DNA from: Amorphoplanes digitatis
GTDB taxonomy: Bacteria > Actinomycetota > Actinomycetes > Mycobacteriales > Micromonosporaceae
NCBI RefSeq assembly: GCF_014205335.1
Contig: NZ_JACHNH010000001.1
Span: 6,070,501 to 6,134,500, forward strand
DNA length: 64,000 nt
Reading direction: 5' to 3'
This document shows, one piece after another, positions 43,157 through 53,200 of the stretch. The position numbers were made by a program, and so were the translations under genes. Numbering within the stretch: the first letter of the stretch is position 1; each line of letters begins with the position of its first letter. Below the pieces are notes generated by a model that saw nothing but the letters and a program-made list of their open reading frames with translations, ran no database searches and was not told where the DNA came from.

Positions 43157-44260
43157 TCATCCGCTGACGCGGAAGGCGATCCCGGACGATTGCCCGGTCG
43201 TGCCGTCGGACTGGGCACCGACCGCCCATTCCGTGCCGCCGTCCACCGTCGTCACGGCGGTCAGCTCGGGGTTGCCCACGCCGCCGTTGACGGTCACCGG
43301 GGTGACCGACCAGCTCGTGCCGTTCCATCGGGCGAGGGCGGGCAGGCTCGCGGAGTCCGTGCCGGCGACCCATACGTCGCTCGCCGAGCGTGCGGCGACG
43401 CTCCGCAGGTTCGCCAGCGGCGGTGCGGCGACCGTGTTCCAGGCAGTGCCGTCCCAGCGGAGGACGAGCGCTCCGCCGGAGGTCGAGCCGACGGCCCACG
43501 CGTCTGTCGCGGACAGGGCTACGACGTCGTAGAGGAACGTGCTGCCGTTGTTGGGACTGGTCACCTGGGTCCAGGCGGTGCCGTTCCAGTGCAGGATCGT
43601 CGACTGCCGGACCCGGTTGCCGTACGGGAGATTGAGCGAGTATCCGACGGCCCAGACGTCACCGCTCGCGGCGCCGTCCACTGCGGTCATGAAGTTGGTT
43701 CTGGTGCCCTGGCTGGGCGTCGGCACCGCGGTCCAGGCGGTGCCGTTGTAGTGCATGGCCAGCGTCTTGCGGAAGGTGGAGCCGGTCGAGGCGGTCTGCC
43801 CGACCGCCCACGCGTCGCTCGCCGAGAACGCCCGCACGGCGGCGAACTCGGTGTCCGTGCCGGCCGCCTTGGGCACGGCCTGCCTGCTCCACGCCGCGCC
43901 GTTCCAGCGCAACGCGACGGCGGACCTCGCCCCGCCGCTCCCGGCCGTCGAATTGCCGACCGCGAACGCGCTGACCGGTGAGGTCGCGTCGACCCCGGTC
44001 AGGGCGGCCCAGCCGTTCGGGTCGCCGGCGAGCAGATCCGGGCTGGGGAAGGTGCTCCACCGCGTACCGTCGAAGCGCTGGACCACCCCGTTGCCGTTGC
44101 CGCCGACGGCCCAGCCGTCGGAGGCCGTGACCGCGTCCACGCCGAGCAGGCCGCCGAAGAAGCCGGTCGACTGCACCGGGACCTGGGTCGCGGTCGCCGC
44201 CAGTGCGGGCGCGCCGGCGGCGAGCACCAGCCCGGCGACACTCATGGCTGCTATTCCCAT
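43157..44260 (-). CDS. Exported beta-propeller-like repeat protein (copy 3 of 3)
   Basis: This 367-residue protein has a signal peptide (to APALA) and then six to seven units of about 45 residues. Each unit ends with DAWAVG (or DGWAVG, DVWAVG) and a strand LxxxWNGTAWxxVxxP. These are small propeller blades of the kelch/sialidase-like style seen in actinobacterial surface proteins. No enzymatic motif is visible. ATG follows a GAGGGGG site. It lies 12 bp downstream of the next copy, so the three paralogues form one operon. Confidence 0.82.
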   Translation of the reverse strand: MGIAAMSVAGLVLAAGAPALAATATQVPVQSTGFFGGLLGVDAVTASDGWAVGGNGNGVVQRFDGTRWSTFPSPDLLAGDPNGWAALTGVDATSPVSAFAVGNSTAGSGGARSAVALRWNGAAWSRQAVPKAAGTDTEFAAVRAFSASDAWAVGQTASTGSTFRKTLAMHYNGTAWTAVPTPSQGTRTNFMTAVDGAASGDVWAVGYSLNLPYGNRVRQSTILHWNGTAWTQVTSPNNGSTFLYDVVALSATDAWAVGSTSGGALVLRWDGTAWNTVAAPPLANLRSVAARSASDVWVAGTDSASLPALARWNGTSWSVTPVTVNGGVGNPELTAVTTVDGGTEWAVGAQSDGTTGQSSGIAFRVSG

Positions 44261-44272
44261 CGTCGGTCCCCC

Positions 44273-45460
44273 TCAGGTTCCGCTGCCGCGCACGGACAGC
44301 GTGTGGTCGGTGAAGGCGCCGAGGTCGCCCGAGAAGTCGGTGCGGGTTCCGGCGGCGAACACCGTCGGCCCGCCGGTCGCCGCGACGCCGGCGAGCATGC
44401 CGCCGAACTCCTGCCGCGGCACGCTCTCGGCGGTGAAAGCGGTCCCGTTCCACCGCAGCACGAGTGGCTGCCGGTCGCTGCCGGAGCTGGTGTAGCCGAC
44501 CGCCCACACCTGGTTCGCGGCGGTTCCGGCGACGCCGTACAGGATGTTGTTGCCGGAGCCGGTCGCCGCCGGGATCGCCGCCTCGCTCCAGGCCGAGCCG
44601 TTCCAGTGGTACGCCACCGGCTCGCGGTAGCCGTTCTTGGAGCCGACGGCCCAGACGTCGTTCGCGCTCACGGCGGTCACCGAGTGCAGGAACGTGCCGG
44701 TACCCGACTGCGGCAGCTCGGTCTCGGTCCAGCCGTTGCCGTCGTAGTGGACTGCCAGCGGATGCGCGAGGACCCCGCTCTCGCCGCTGTTGGTGTAGTA
44801 GCCGACCGCCCACACGTCGTTCGGTGCGGCGCCGGCGATGCCTTCGAGGCTGTTGCCGGACGTGCCGGGGCCGGGCGCGGTCGCCTGGGTCCAGGCGGTG
44901 CCGTTCCAGTGCAGGAGCAGCGCCTCGCCGTGCAGGGAGGCGTCGTAGTACCAGCCGACCGACCAGGCGTCCGAGGGGCCGAACGCCTTGACGCCGTACA
45001 GCTGACGGAAGTTCGTGCCCGGTTGTGGCGTCGCGACGATCGACCACCTGCTGCCGTTCCACCGCATCGCCAGGGTGTTGCGCGGCATGCCGTTGACGCC
45101 CGAGGCGCCGTTGGCGTAGCCGACCGCCCAGGCGTTCGTGGCGGAGGTGGCGTCGACGTCGCGCAGTTCGTTGTAGTAGGCCGTCGCGTTCGGGCTGGTC
45201 ACCGTCGACCAGGACGTGCCGTTCCAGCGCTCGACGAGGGTGCGGGGAGCGGCCAGGTTCGCGTCGTACGAGCTGCCGACCGCCCACGCGGAGGTCGCCG
45301 ACAGCGCGGCGCTGCCGTACAGCTCGTTGGCGATGGCACCGCGGTTCGGTGTGCTCAGGACGGCCCAGGAGGTGGCCGCCTCGGCCGGGGCGGCGGCGAC
45401 CGCCGCGAGCACGATTCCCGCGCCCGCGGCGATGCCTGCCCGGCATCTTCTTCGGTCCAT
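44273..45460 (-). CDS. Exported beta-propeller-like repeat protein (copy 2 of 3)
   Basis: This 395-residue paralogue has a basic start (MDRRRCRAG), a signal peptide ending near AEAA and repeated blades such as SATSAWAVGSSYDAN and LLLHWNGTAWTQATAPGPG. It has about seven units. It may bind sugar or protein outside the cell; no catalytic residues stand out. It follows copy 1 by 64 bp and precedes copy 3 by 12 bp. The shared repeat but different lengths and loops suggest duplication followed by divergence. Confidence 0.82.
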   Translation of the reverse strand: MDRRRCRAGIAAGAGIVLAAVAAAPAEAATSWAVLSTPNRGAIANELYGSAALSATSAWAVGSSYDANLAAPRTLVERWNGTSWSTVTSPNATAYYNELRDVDATSATNAWAVGYANGASGVNGMPRNTLAMRWNGSRWSIVATPQPGTNFRQLYGVKAFGPSDAWSVGWYYDASLHGEALLLHWNGTAWTQATAPGPGTSGNSLEGIAGAAPNDVWAVGYYTNSGESGVLAHPLAVHYDGNGWTETELPQSGTGTFLHSVTAVSANDVWAVGSKNGYREPVAYHWNGSAWSEAAIPAATGSGNNILYGVAGTAANQVWAVGYTSSGSDRQPLVLRWNGTAFTAESVPRQEFGGMLAGVAATGGPTVFAAGTRTDFSGDLGAFTDHTLSVRGSGT

Positions 45461-45524
45461 CGCCGCACCGTCGCACCGAGGGCTGAAACACCCCTGACGC
45501 GGCGCGGAAAGACCGGCCCGGCGA

Positions 45525-46682
45525 TCAGCCCCGATGGATCATGCGGGGTGCGACGGCCGGCGGGTCCGACCAGCCGACCGCCCACAGCTCGCCGGTCTCC
45601 GGTACGCCGGCCGCGGCGAAGATCGGCGTGGCCGAGCCCAGTTCGCCCTGGTTGCCGCCCGGCGGCGGGAGCGTCGGCAGGCCGGTGTCCTCCGCGGTGA
45701 ACCGCTTGCCGTCCCAGTGCTCGACGTGGTCGGCCTTCCTGTTGTTGGGCAGGAGCTGGTAGCCCAGCGTCCACACGTCGTCCGGGCCGAACGCGACGAG
45801 CGCGGCCACCTCGGTGCCGCCGATCGGCGGCACCGGCTGCCAGCCCGCCGCGGTGAGGTGCCAGACCGCCGCCGCGCAGGCGAGACCGCAGGTCCGGCCG
45901 GCCGCCCAGACGTCCCCGGGCCCCGCGACGGCCACCGCGTCCAGCGTGGTGCCGGCCGGCGTGGACAGCTCCGCGCGCGACCAGGTGGCGCCGTCGAAGT
46001 GCAGCACCAGCCCATGACCGGCGCCGGTGGCCGTGTCGACCTCGGTCCCGACGGCCCAGACGTCGTCGGCCGCGGCCGCCGCGACGGCGACGAGCCCGCC
46101 GGAGGCACCCGCCGACTTCGGTACGGGCGAACCGATCCACTCACCGGCCCGCCAGCGCAGGATCAGCGGCTGCGCCAGGCTGCCGGTCGAGGTCTCCCCC
46201 ACCGCCCAGCCGTCGCCGGCGGTACGCATGTCGATGGCGTCGAGGTCGTTGGCCGACCCGGCGGGCAGCGCCGGCGTGGGCACCGGCCGCCAGGTGAGTC
46301 CGTCGTAGTGCAGCACGCTCGGCGTCGACGGCGAGTTCGGTGCGAGGCCGGGCGCGGTGCTGCCGACGGCCCAGACGTCGCCGGCGCCGACGGCGTCCAC
46401 CCCCGTGAGGTACGCGTCCTGCGGCAGCGCGGGCAGTGCGGGAACCGTCCACGCGGTGCCGTCCCAGTGCGCGAGCAGCGGATGCACCTGGGTCTTGTCC
46501 CACCAGGCACCGCCCACCCACAGGTCCCGGGCGGAGACGGCGGTGACGGCGCGCAACTGGCTGTTGGCGACGCCGGCGGGCAACGGCACGGCGGGGACGA
46601 AGGTCCACTTGGGCGCCGCCGCACCCGCCGCGGCGACCAGCGCAAGCGCCGCGATCGCGGCGGTCGAAATCCTGATCTTCAT
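45525..46682 (-). CDS. Exported beta-propeller-like repeat protein (copy 1 of 3)
   Basis: This 385-residue paralogue has a signal peptide (MKIRISTAAIAALALVAAAG) and blades with GDVWAVGSTAP, DGWAVGETSTG and WDGTAWTVPALP. It is the most divergent of the three, with FDGATW and RAGEWIG in place of WNGTAW in several blades. ATG at 46682 follows GGATGGAGA. It lies 17 bp after the stop of the AfsR-like regulator, so it is probably read through from that gene, and the regulator, NRPS and propellers may form one long transcript. Confidence 0.8.
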   Translation of the reverse strand: MKIRISTAAIAALALVAAAGAAAPKWTFVPAVPLPAGVANSQLRAVTAVSARDLWVGGAWWDKTQVHPLLAHWDGTAWTVPALPALPQDAYLTGVDAVGAGDVWAVGSTAPGLAPNSPSTPSVLHYDGLTWRPVPTPALPAGSANDLDAIDMRTAGDGWAVGETSTGSLAQPLILRWRAGEWIGSPVPKSAGASGGLVAVAAAAADDVWAVGTEVDTATGAGHGLVLHFDGATWSRAELSTPAGTTLDAVAVAGPGDVWAAGRTCGLACAAAVWHLTAAGWQPVPPIGGTEVAALVAFGPDDVWTLGYQLLPNNRKADHVEHWDGKRFTAEDTGLPTLPPPGGNQGELGSATPIFAAAGVPETGELWAVGWSDPPAVAPRMIHRG

Positions 46683-46699
46683 TCGGTCTCCATCCGGGT

Positions 46700-49600
46700 T
46701 CAGGCGGGACAGGAATGTTCCGTGGCCGAGGCGAGCCCTCGCAGGTAGGAGTCGGCGGCCCGCTGCCACGCCGGCGGCTCGCCCCACCCGTCGGCCGCGG
46801 CTTCCGGCGCGACGAGCCGCAGCCCCAGGTGGCGGGCGAGCGGGTACGGCCGGGAGAGGACGAGGAACTCGGCCACCGCCGCCTCGGCGTCCGCGCGCCT
46901 GCCGCCCCGGCCGGCGAGCAGCGCACCGGCGAGCGGCACGAACTGGCGGTTCCACCGCGCCTGTGCCTGCGCGGAGGAGGCGACCCTCGCGCACTCCGCG
47001 TCGCCGGCCCGGCCGGCGAGCACGGCGAGGAACAGCCGCGGCCCGTGCAGGTAGGAGACGTACGCGGCGGGCCGGCGGCCCTCCTGCTCGGCGGCGAGGT
47101 CGGCCTCGGCCAGGGCCCGGCCGGTGTCGGAGTGCAGCAGGTGGCAGAAGACGACGCCGAAGCCGTGCACGGCGCTGGCCAGGTCGTCCTGCTCGCCGCC
47201 CCGGGCACGGAACGCGTCGAGCAGCTCCGCCACCACCGCTCGCTGCCCCTGATGCGCCGCCGCCATGATCCGTACGCCGAGGGCCTCCAGCCGGATGTGA
47301 TCCAGCCGCAGCCGGGCCGCGTCGCGCTCGCAGCGGGCGGCGCTGTCCGCGGCGGCCGCGGCCTCGCCCCGGCACAGCCGCACGACCGACAGCTCCAGCT
47401 CGATGTCGAGGGCCGTGACCACCGTCCCGGCCTGCCGGGCCACCGACAGCGCCTCCACGAGCCGGCGGGGATCGCCGTCGCGGATCCCCTCGTCCGTGCC
47501 CAACTGGTAGAGGAAGTTGATCCGCCAGCCGATCAGGTTGTGCGCCGTCGCGATGGTCAGGCCCCGCTCGTAGAGCACGTCCGCCTCGGCGAGGTCGTGC
47601 AGGCGGGCGCAGCGGCCGAGCGTGTCGAGCGCGCTGCACGACGTCTCGGGCCGGCCGATCTCGACGGCGGCCCGCAGCGCCCGGCCGGCCAGCCGGCGTG
47701 CCCGGCCCAGTCGGTCCGGCGTGGTCGCGTCGCAGATCGCCACCTGCGCCTCGATCGCGTCGAGGCGGGCGGCGACGGCCCGCGCCGGTGCCGGGCCGGC
47801 GTGCAACCGGGCCTCCCCGATCTCGTACCGGGCCTCGGTCCAGTCTCCGGCGGCGGTCGCGACCTCGGCGAGACGCAGGTGCAGGGACGCCTGACGGCCC
47901 GGCAGGACGCTGCGGGCCAGGCCGGCGCCCAGGGCGTACGCGTCGCCGACCCGCCCGGCGGCGGCGTACGCGCTGACCAGCGCCTCACCGAGATCGGTCG
48001 CGAGTTCGCCGCTGAGATCGCGCTCGACCATGGACAGGGCGCGTTCCAGCAGCACGATCGCGGTCGCGACGGCGCCCTGGACTGATGCCTGCCGGCCGGC
48101 CGCGACCAGGCGGGTGGCGGCCAGCGCCGGCTCGCTCGCCGTGCTCCACAGCTCGGCCAGGAGCTGGTCGCTGCCGTGGAACCGGCCGACCGCGGCCTCG
48201 GCGAGGAACTGCGCCGCCCGCCGGGCCAGGTCCGCCCGGTCGGCGGGCAGCATGGCCGAGCGCAGCGCCTCGGCGGTCATCGCGTGGCGGAACGAGTACC
48301 AGTGCGGGTCGTCGTCCTGGACGGACACGAGCTGGTGTGCGACCGCTTCGGTCAGGCCGTCGAGCAGCCGCGCGCCGGAGACGCCGGCCGCCGCACCGGC
48401 GGCCGCGGACGGGAACTGCCGGCCGAAGAGAGCGCCGGCGCGCAGGACGGCCCGGGCGTCCGCGCCGAGCCGCTCGACCCGGGCGGCAAGGGTCTCGCCG
48501 AGGCTCGGCGGAACCGCCGGGTCCAGCGGCCCGCTGACCTCCCAGCGGCCGGCGGCCCAGCTCAGCGTCCCGTCGTCGGCGAATCCGGCGAGCAGCTCCT
48601 CGACGTGCAGCGGGAGGCCGTCGGCGCTGCTCAGCAGCCGGCCGGCGACCGGCTCGGGCAGCTGACCGGCGGCCACGCCGAGACAACCCGCGGCCAGCTC
48701 CCGGACCTCGTGCTCGGACAGGCGCGACAGTTCGACGAGGCGGCCGGCCCGCCGCTGCCGCGCGCCGCGGGCCACCGCGAGCGCCGCCGCCGGGTAGCGG
48801 CGGCAGGTGCCCAGCAGCAGCAGGCGCTCCGCGTGCGCGTTGTCCACCAGGTAGTCGACGATGGCGAGGGTGTCCGCGTCGGCGTCGTGCAGGTCCTCCA
48901 GCACCAGCAGGCAGCCGTCGCCGCCGCTGAGCACCGTGACCAGGCGCAGCACCGCCTCGGCGAGGATCACCGGTGACTCGTCCGGCGCGGCCGGTGCGGC
49001 CTCGCGCAGCCGCGGCGTCTCGCGCAGCTGCGGCACCAGACGGGCCAGGGCGTACCGGTAGGGCAGGAGCCGGTCGTCGGCGGGCAGGCCGAAGCGCCGG
49101 ATCGCCGACTGCAGCGCCTCGGTGAGCGGACGGAACTGCACCTGGGGCAGCGCGGCCCGGCCCCGGAACACGCGCAGGCCCCGCTGCTCGGCGTAGCGGG
49201 CCAGCTCGCCGGTCAGCCGGGTCTTGCCGATGCCCGGCTCGCCGACGATGAACGCGGTGCCACCGGACTCGCGCGCGGCGGCGTCCACCAGGGACCGCAA
49301 CACCGCCAGCTCGCGCTCCCGTCCCACCAGCGGCGCGCCGCCGAGCCGCGGCAGCCGCCCGGCCTCCGGCGGTCGCGGCCGCTCGGGTGCCGCCAGACCG
49401 GCGTCCTGGCGCAGAATCGCCACCTCGAGGCGGCGCAGCTCGGGTCCGACGTCGATGCCGAGCTCGTCGCCCAGCCGGCGGCGCAGCCGGCCGTACGCGT
49501 CCAGCGCGTCCGCCTGCCGCCCGGACCGGTACAACGCCAGGATCAGCTGTCCGTACACATGCTCGTCCAGCGGGTGGTCCCGGATCAGCTGCTCCAGCTC

Positions 49601-50143
49601 GGGCAGCAACTCGGCGTGCTGCCCCAGCGCCAGCCGGCCGTCGACCATCGCACGGACGGCCTGAGCCCGCAGTCCGTCCAGGCGCTGTGCCTGCTCGCGG
49701 AGCCACGGCGAGTCGTGCACCTCGATCAGCGACGCGCCGCGGAACAGCCGCAACGCCTCCCGCGTCCAGTGGACCCGATCGGCCGGGTCGGCCGACTGCT
49801 GCGCCCGCTGCATGAGGCTCGCGGCGCGTTCCGCGTCCACCGAGCCCGGCGGCAGGTCCATCAGATAGCCGGGCGGCCGCGAGACGATGACGTTGCGGCT
49901 GCCCATCGTCTGCCGCAGGTAGGACACGTGGCGTTGCAGCGTGTTCTCCCGGCCGGCCGGCGCCGCGTCACCCCAGACGATGTCGATCAAACGGTCGGTG
50001 CTGACGATCCGGCCACGCTCCAGCGCCAGCGCGGCCAACAGCGATTTGCGCCGCAGCCCGGGCAGGGGCCGGGCCTCGCCGGCGAGGACGATGTCGACCG
50101 AGCCGAGCAACCTCACCTGCACAGACCCGGGTTCGCTATGCAC
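46700..50143 (-). CDS. AfsR/SARP-like BTAD-AAA-TPR regulator
   Basis: This 1147-residue protein has an OmpR-type winged helix (about 8-95, with RRKSLLAALALERGRIVSTD), a BTAD domain (about 100-250), an AAA-type ATPase with Walker A in VGEPGIGKTRLTGE (near 300) and LLVLEDLHDAD as Walker B, and a long helical C-terminus with TPR-like units. There is no C-terminal LuxR helix-turn-helix. Such large SARPs activate antibiotic gene clusters. GTG at 50143 is preceded by TACCCT and six bases, so it is probably leaderless; an upstream ATG at 50194 is the alternative. It lies 84 bp downstream of the NRPS gene, and so is its best candidate pathway regulator. Confidence 0.87.
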   Translation of the reverse strand: MHSEPGSVQVRLLGSVDIVLAGEARPLPGLRRKSLLAALALERGRIVSTDRLIDIVWGDAAPAGRENTLQRHVSYLRQTMGSRNVIVSRPPGYLMDLPPGSVDAERAASLMQRAQQSADPADRVHWTREALRLFRGASLIEVHDSPWLREQAQRLDGLRAQAVRAMVDGRLALGQHAELLPELEQLIRDHPLDEHVYGQLILALYRSGRQADALDAYGRLRRRLGDELGIDVGPELRRLEVAILRQDAGLAAPERPRPPEAGRLPRLGGAPLVGRERELAVLRSLVDAAARESGGTAFIVGEPGIGKTRLTGELARYAEQRGLRVFRGRAALPQVQFRPLTEALQSAIRRFGLPADDRLLPYRYALARLVPQLRETPRLREAAPAAPDESPVILAEAVLRLVTVLSGGDGCLLVLEDLHDADADTLAIVDYLVDNAHAERLLLLGTCRRYPAAALAVARGARQRRAGRLVELSRLSEHEVRELAAGCLGVAAGQLPEPVAGRLLSSADGLPLHVEELLAGFADDGTLSWAAGRWEVSGPLDPAVPPSLGETLAARVERLGADARAVLRAGALFGRQFPSAAAGAAAGVSGARLLDGLTEAVAHQLVSVQDDDPHWYSFRHAMTAEALRSAMLPADRADLARRAAQFLAEAAVGRFHGSDQLLAELWSTASEPALAATRLVAAGRQASVQGAVATAIVLLERALSMVERDLSGELATDLGEALVSAYAAAGRVGDAYALGAGLARSVLPGRQASLHLRLAEVATAAGDWTEARYEIGEARLHAGPAPARAVAARLDAIEAQVAICDATTPDRLGRARRLAGRALRAAVEIGRPETSCSALDTLGRCARLHDLAEADVLYERGLTIATAHNLIGWRINFLYQLGTDEGIRDGDPRRLVEALSVARQAGTVVTALDIELELSVVRLCRGEAAAAADSAARCERDAARLRLDHIRLEALGVRIMAAAHQGQRAVVAELLDAFRARGGEQDDLASAVHGFGVVFCHLLHSDTGRALAEADLAAEQEGRRPAAYVSYLHGPRLFLAVLAGRAGDAECARVASSAQAQARWNRQFVPLAGALLAGRGGRRADAEAAVAEFLVLSRPYPLARHLGLRLVAPEAAADGWGEPPAWQRAADSYLRGLASATEHSCPA

Positions 50144-50149
50144 CCGGCG

Positions 50150-50155
50150 AGGGTA
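50150..50155 (-). promoter_or_regulatory. -10 hexamer for a probable leaderless regulator transcript
   Basis: On the minus strand TACCCT is followed by six bases and the GTG at 50143. No ribosome site is seen. This would give the regulator its own promoter in the 84-bp gap after the NRPS gene. Confidence 0.4.
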
Positions 50156-50227
50156 GCGGCGGGTGCGCGGCGATCGGACGGCAAAGTCAGCCATGCGACG
50201 GCGTCCGATCACCGCCCATTTCATCGT

Positions 50228-53200
50228 CTATTGGATACCTTGCACCCGATCGGCCTCCCGCTGGAGCTCGTCCCGGTCCCAGGTCACCACCGCGCCCGGT
50301 ATCGCGTCGGGCAGGACGTCCTCCATGTGGTGCAGCGTGCGCCAGCGCAGGCCGGCGACCCCGAGCGCGATCTGCGCGAGGCCGAGCAGCACCACCAGCA
50401 GCGCCATGCCGCGTCCCGGCCCGACGCCGAGCACCGCGCCGGCCGAGGAGCTCAGCGGGCCGCCCGCGCGCATGGCCGGCTCGAGGAGCCGGTCGGCGAG
50501 CCAGCCGGCGCACAGGTAGCCAAGCGGTTCCGTGAGGTTCGCGACCAGGCGGTTGCTGGCCAGGACCCGCCCCTGAAGCTCCATGCCGACCTTGGTCTGG
50601 ATCATGGTCTGCCAGTGTCCGTTGAGGAGCGCGAGCGAGGCCGCGATCGCGGCCAGCCCGGCGCCGAGCAGCGGCGCCGACGGCCGGAGCCCGACGAGGA
50701 TCATGCCGGCGCCGGTCAGCAGGACGAAGCCGATCATGCCGGTGGCGCGGCGGGCGAAGCCGCCCCAGAGCGCCATCGCGACGCCGCCGGCGATGCCGCC
50801 GATCGCACCGGCCGTCGAGGCCGCGGCCAGCGTGCCGGCCGACATGAAGGACAGGGCCAGCGGCGTGGTCAAGGCGATCGCGAAGCCGAGCATCAAGTTG
50901 TACGCGAGGAAGTAGCCGATCATCGCCACGAAACTGGGCCGCCGTGCCATGTAGCGGACTCCCCCGGCGATCTCCCTCCAGATGGACTCCTCACGCTGCC
51001 GGAACAGCAGGTCGGGGAAGCGCACCACGGCCAGCGTGGCGAGCGAGACGACCACGGTCGCGAGATCGACGATCAGCAGACCGCGCAGCCCGACGGCGAC
51101 GATCAGCACCCCGCCCAGCAGCGGCCCGGTCGCCTGGCTCACCGCGACCAGTGCCTGGGTGATGCCGTTGGTCCGGCCCAGATACCGCTTGGGCACGAGC
51201 TGGGTCGTGGCGGCCAGGTAGGCGGGTTGCTGGAACGCCGCCGCGATCGCGCTCAGGCCGGCGGCTATGTAGAGGTGCCAGACGTGCAGCGAGCCGGTCG
51301 CGAACAGCGCCAGGCACAGGCCGCTCCCGGCCAGCGCGACCAGGTCCCCGATGATCATTACCAGCCGTCTGTTCCAGCGGTCGGCCGCGGCTCCGGCGAA
51401 CGGCAACACCAGCAGCGCCGGCAGCAGGCCGAAGACCAGGATCACCGAGAACTGGGTGGCGCTGCCGGTGGCCAGGTACACCCACACGCCGAGCCCGAAC
51501 GCCAGCGCCCGGGTGCCGATCATGGACACCAGCTGGCCGAGGGTCACCAGGGCGAATCCCCTCAGCCTCGCCTCGGCCTTCTTCTCCACGGCGACCGGCT
51601 CATACCCCTCGAACCAGGAGGTGATGGCGGTGGCCAGCCGGCCGGCCTGGTGCTTGAGGAAGAAGTGGCCGGCGTCCGGGATCACGGCCAGCGCCGTCGA
51701 GGCGCAGTGCGTGTCCCACTCGTGGTAGCGCTCCTCGTGGAACTCGGTCAGCCGGTCGCGCTCGCCGACGACCACCAGCGCGCGCAGGGTCGGTGCGGGG
51801 TCCGGCCGGTGGAACTGCCGGGTGTAGAACTGCTCGGCCTGCCGGTTGTCGTGCCGCAGCGCGCGCAGGATGTACGCCTGCTCGGCCGGCTCGAGGTCCT
51901 CGGTCAGGCCACCGATCCCGCGCAGCGTGTCGCGGTACAACCGGTCGGAGCGCCAGCGGTCGCTCGGCAGGAGCCTGGCCCACAGGTCGAACAGCCGGCC
52001 GGGCAGCCGGGGCGCCGGGAAGGCGCCGCCGAACACGACGCCGGCCACCTCGCCGCCCCCGGCCTCGAGCCGGCGGGCGATCTCGAGGGCGAGCGCGGCG
52101 CCCAGGCAGTGCCCGTACACGATGACGGGGCCGGTGATGCTCGCCCGGATCTCCGCCACGCAGCGCCCGGCGAGGTCGTCCCAGGGCTGCAAGGGCGATT
52201 CCGGCCGGCCGAAGTCGTGCCCGGGCGGATCGAGGGCGTAGAGCGGGAAGCCGGCCGGAAGGGCGGCCGCCAGCTCCCGGAACGCCGACGCGTTGCCACC
52301 GCCGAACGGCACCGCGACGATGGTCGCCCGGGTGACCGCGGCGGATCGGGCGCCCGGCAGCCGGTAGAGCAGCGCGTCGGCCGCGGCCGGCCGCCGGAGC
52401 AGGTCCGAGAGCTCGCGGATGGTCGGATGCTGGAAGACCGCGGCGACGCGCAGGCCGTCGCCGACCTCCCGGGCCATCCGCATCGCGGTGAACGAGTCGC
52501 CGCCGAGCGCGAAGAAGTCGTCGTCGATGCCGACCTCGTCCAGTTCGAGGAGCTCGCACCAGATCGCGGCGATCCGCCGGTCGTCCGGGTCGCGGGCCGG
52601 GGTCGCCGTCCCGGTGCCGGCCGGGCGCGACACCGGCTCGGGAAGTGCCCGCTGGTCGAGCTTGCCGTTCGGGGTCAGCGGCAGCCGGTCCAGGTGCACG
52701 AACTGGCTGGGCACCAGGTACGGCGGCAGCTTGCCACGCGCGTACTCGTACAGCGGCGCGGTCGCCTCGCCGACGTAGTAGGCGACCAGCCTGTCCTGCC
52801 GCACGACGACCGCGGCGTCGGCCACGTCGGGGTGACCGCGCAGCACGGCCTCGACGTGGCCCGGCTCGACCCGGTAGCCGCGGATCTTCACCTGGCGGTC
52901 GAGGCGGCCGAGGAACTCGAACTCCCCGTCGGGCCGCAGGCGGACCCGGTCGCCGGAACGGTAGGCCCGGGCGCTCTCCGCCGCGGAGAACGGGTCCTGG
53001 GTGAACCGCGGATCGTCGACCGACAGATAGCCGCGCGCCACGCCGGCCCCGCTGATCAACAGCTCGCCGGCCGCGCCGACGGGCACCGGGCGTAGCCGGG
53101 CGTCCACCACGACGGCGCCGACGTGCGGGATCGGAGAACCGAGGGACACGACGGTGTCGCCGGGCGCCGGTCGTCGCGCGGGTACCCGGTTGGCCAGCAC

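Noticed and set aside
49559..53095. Long open frame antisense to the regulator and NRPS genes
   Set aside because: Its composition is that of a shadow frame and it crosses two firmly identified genes.
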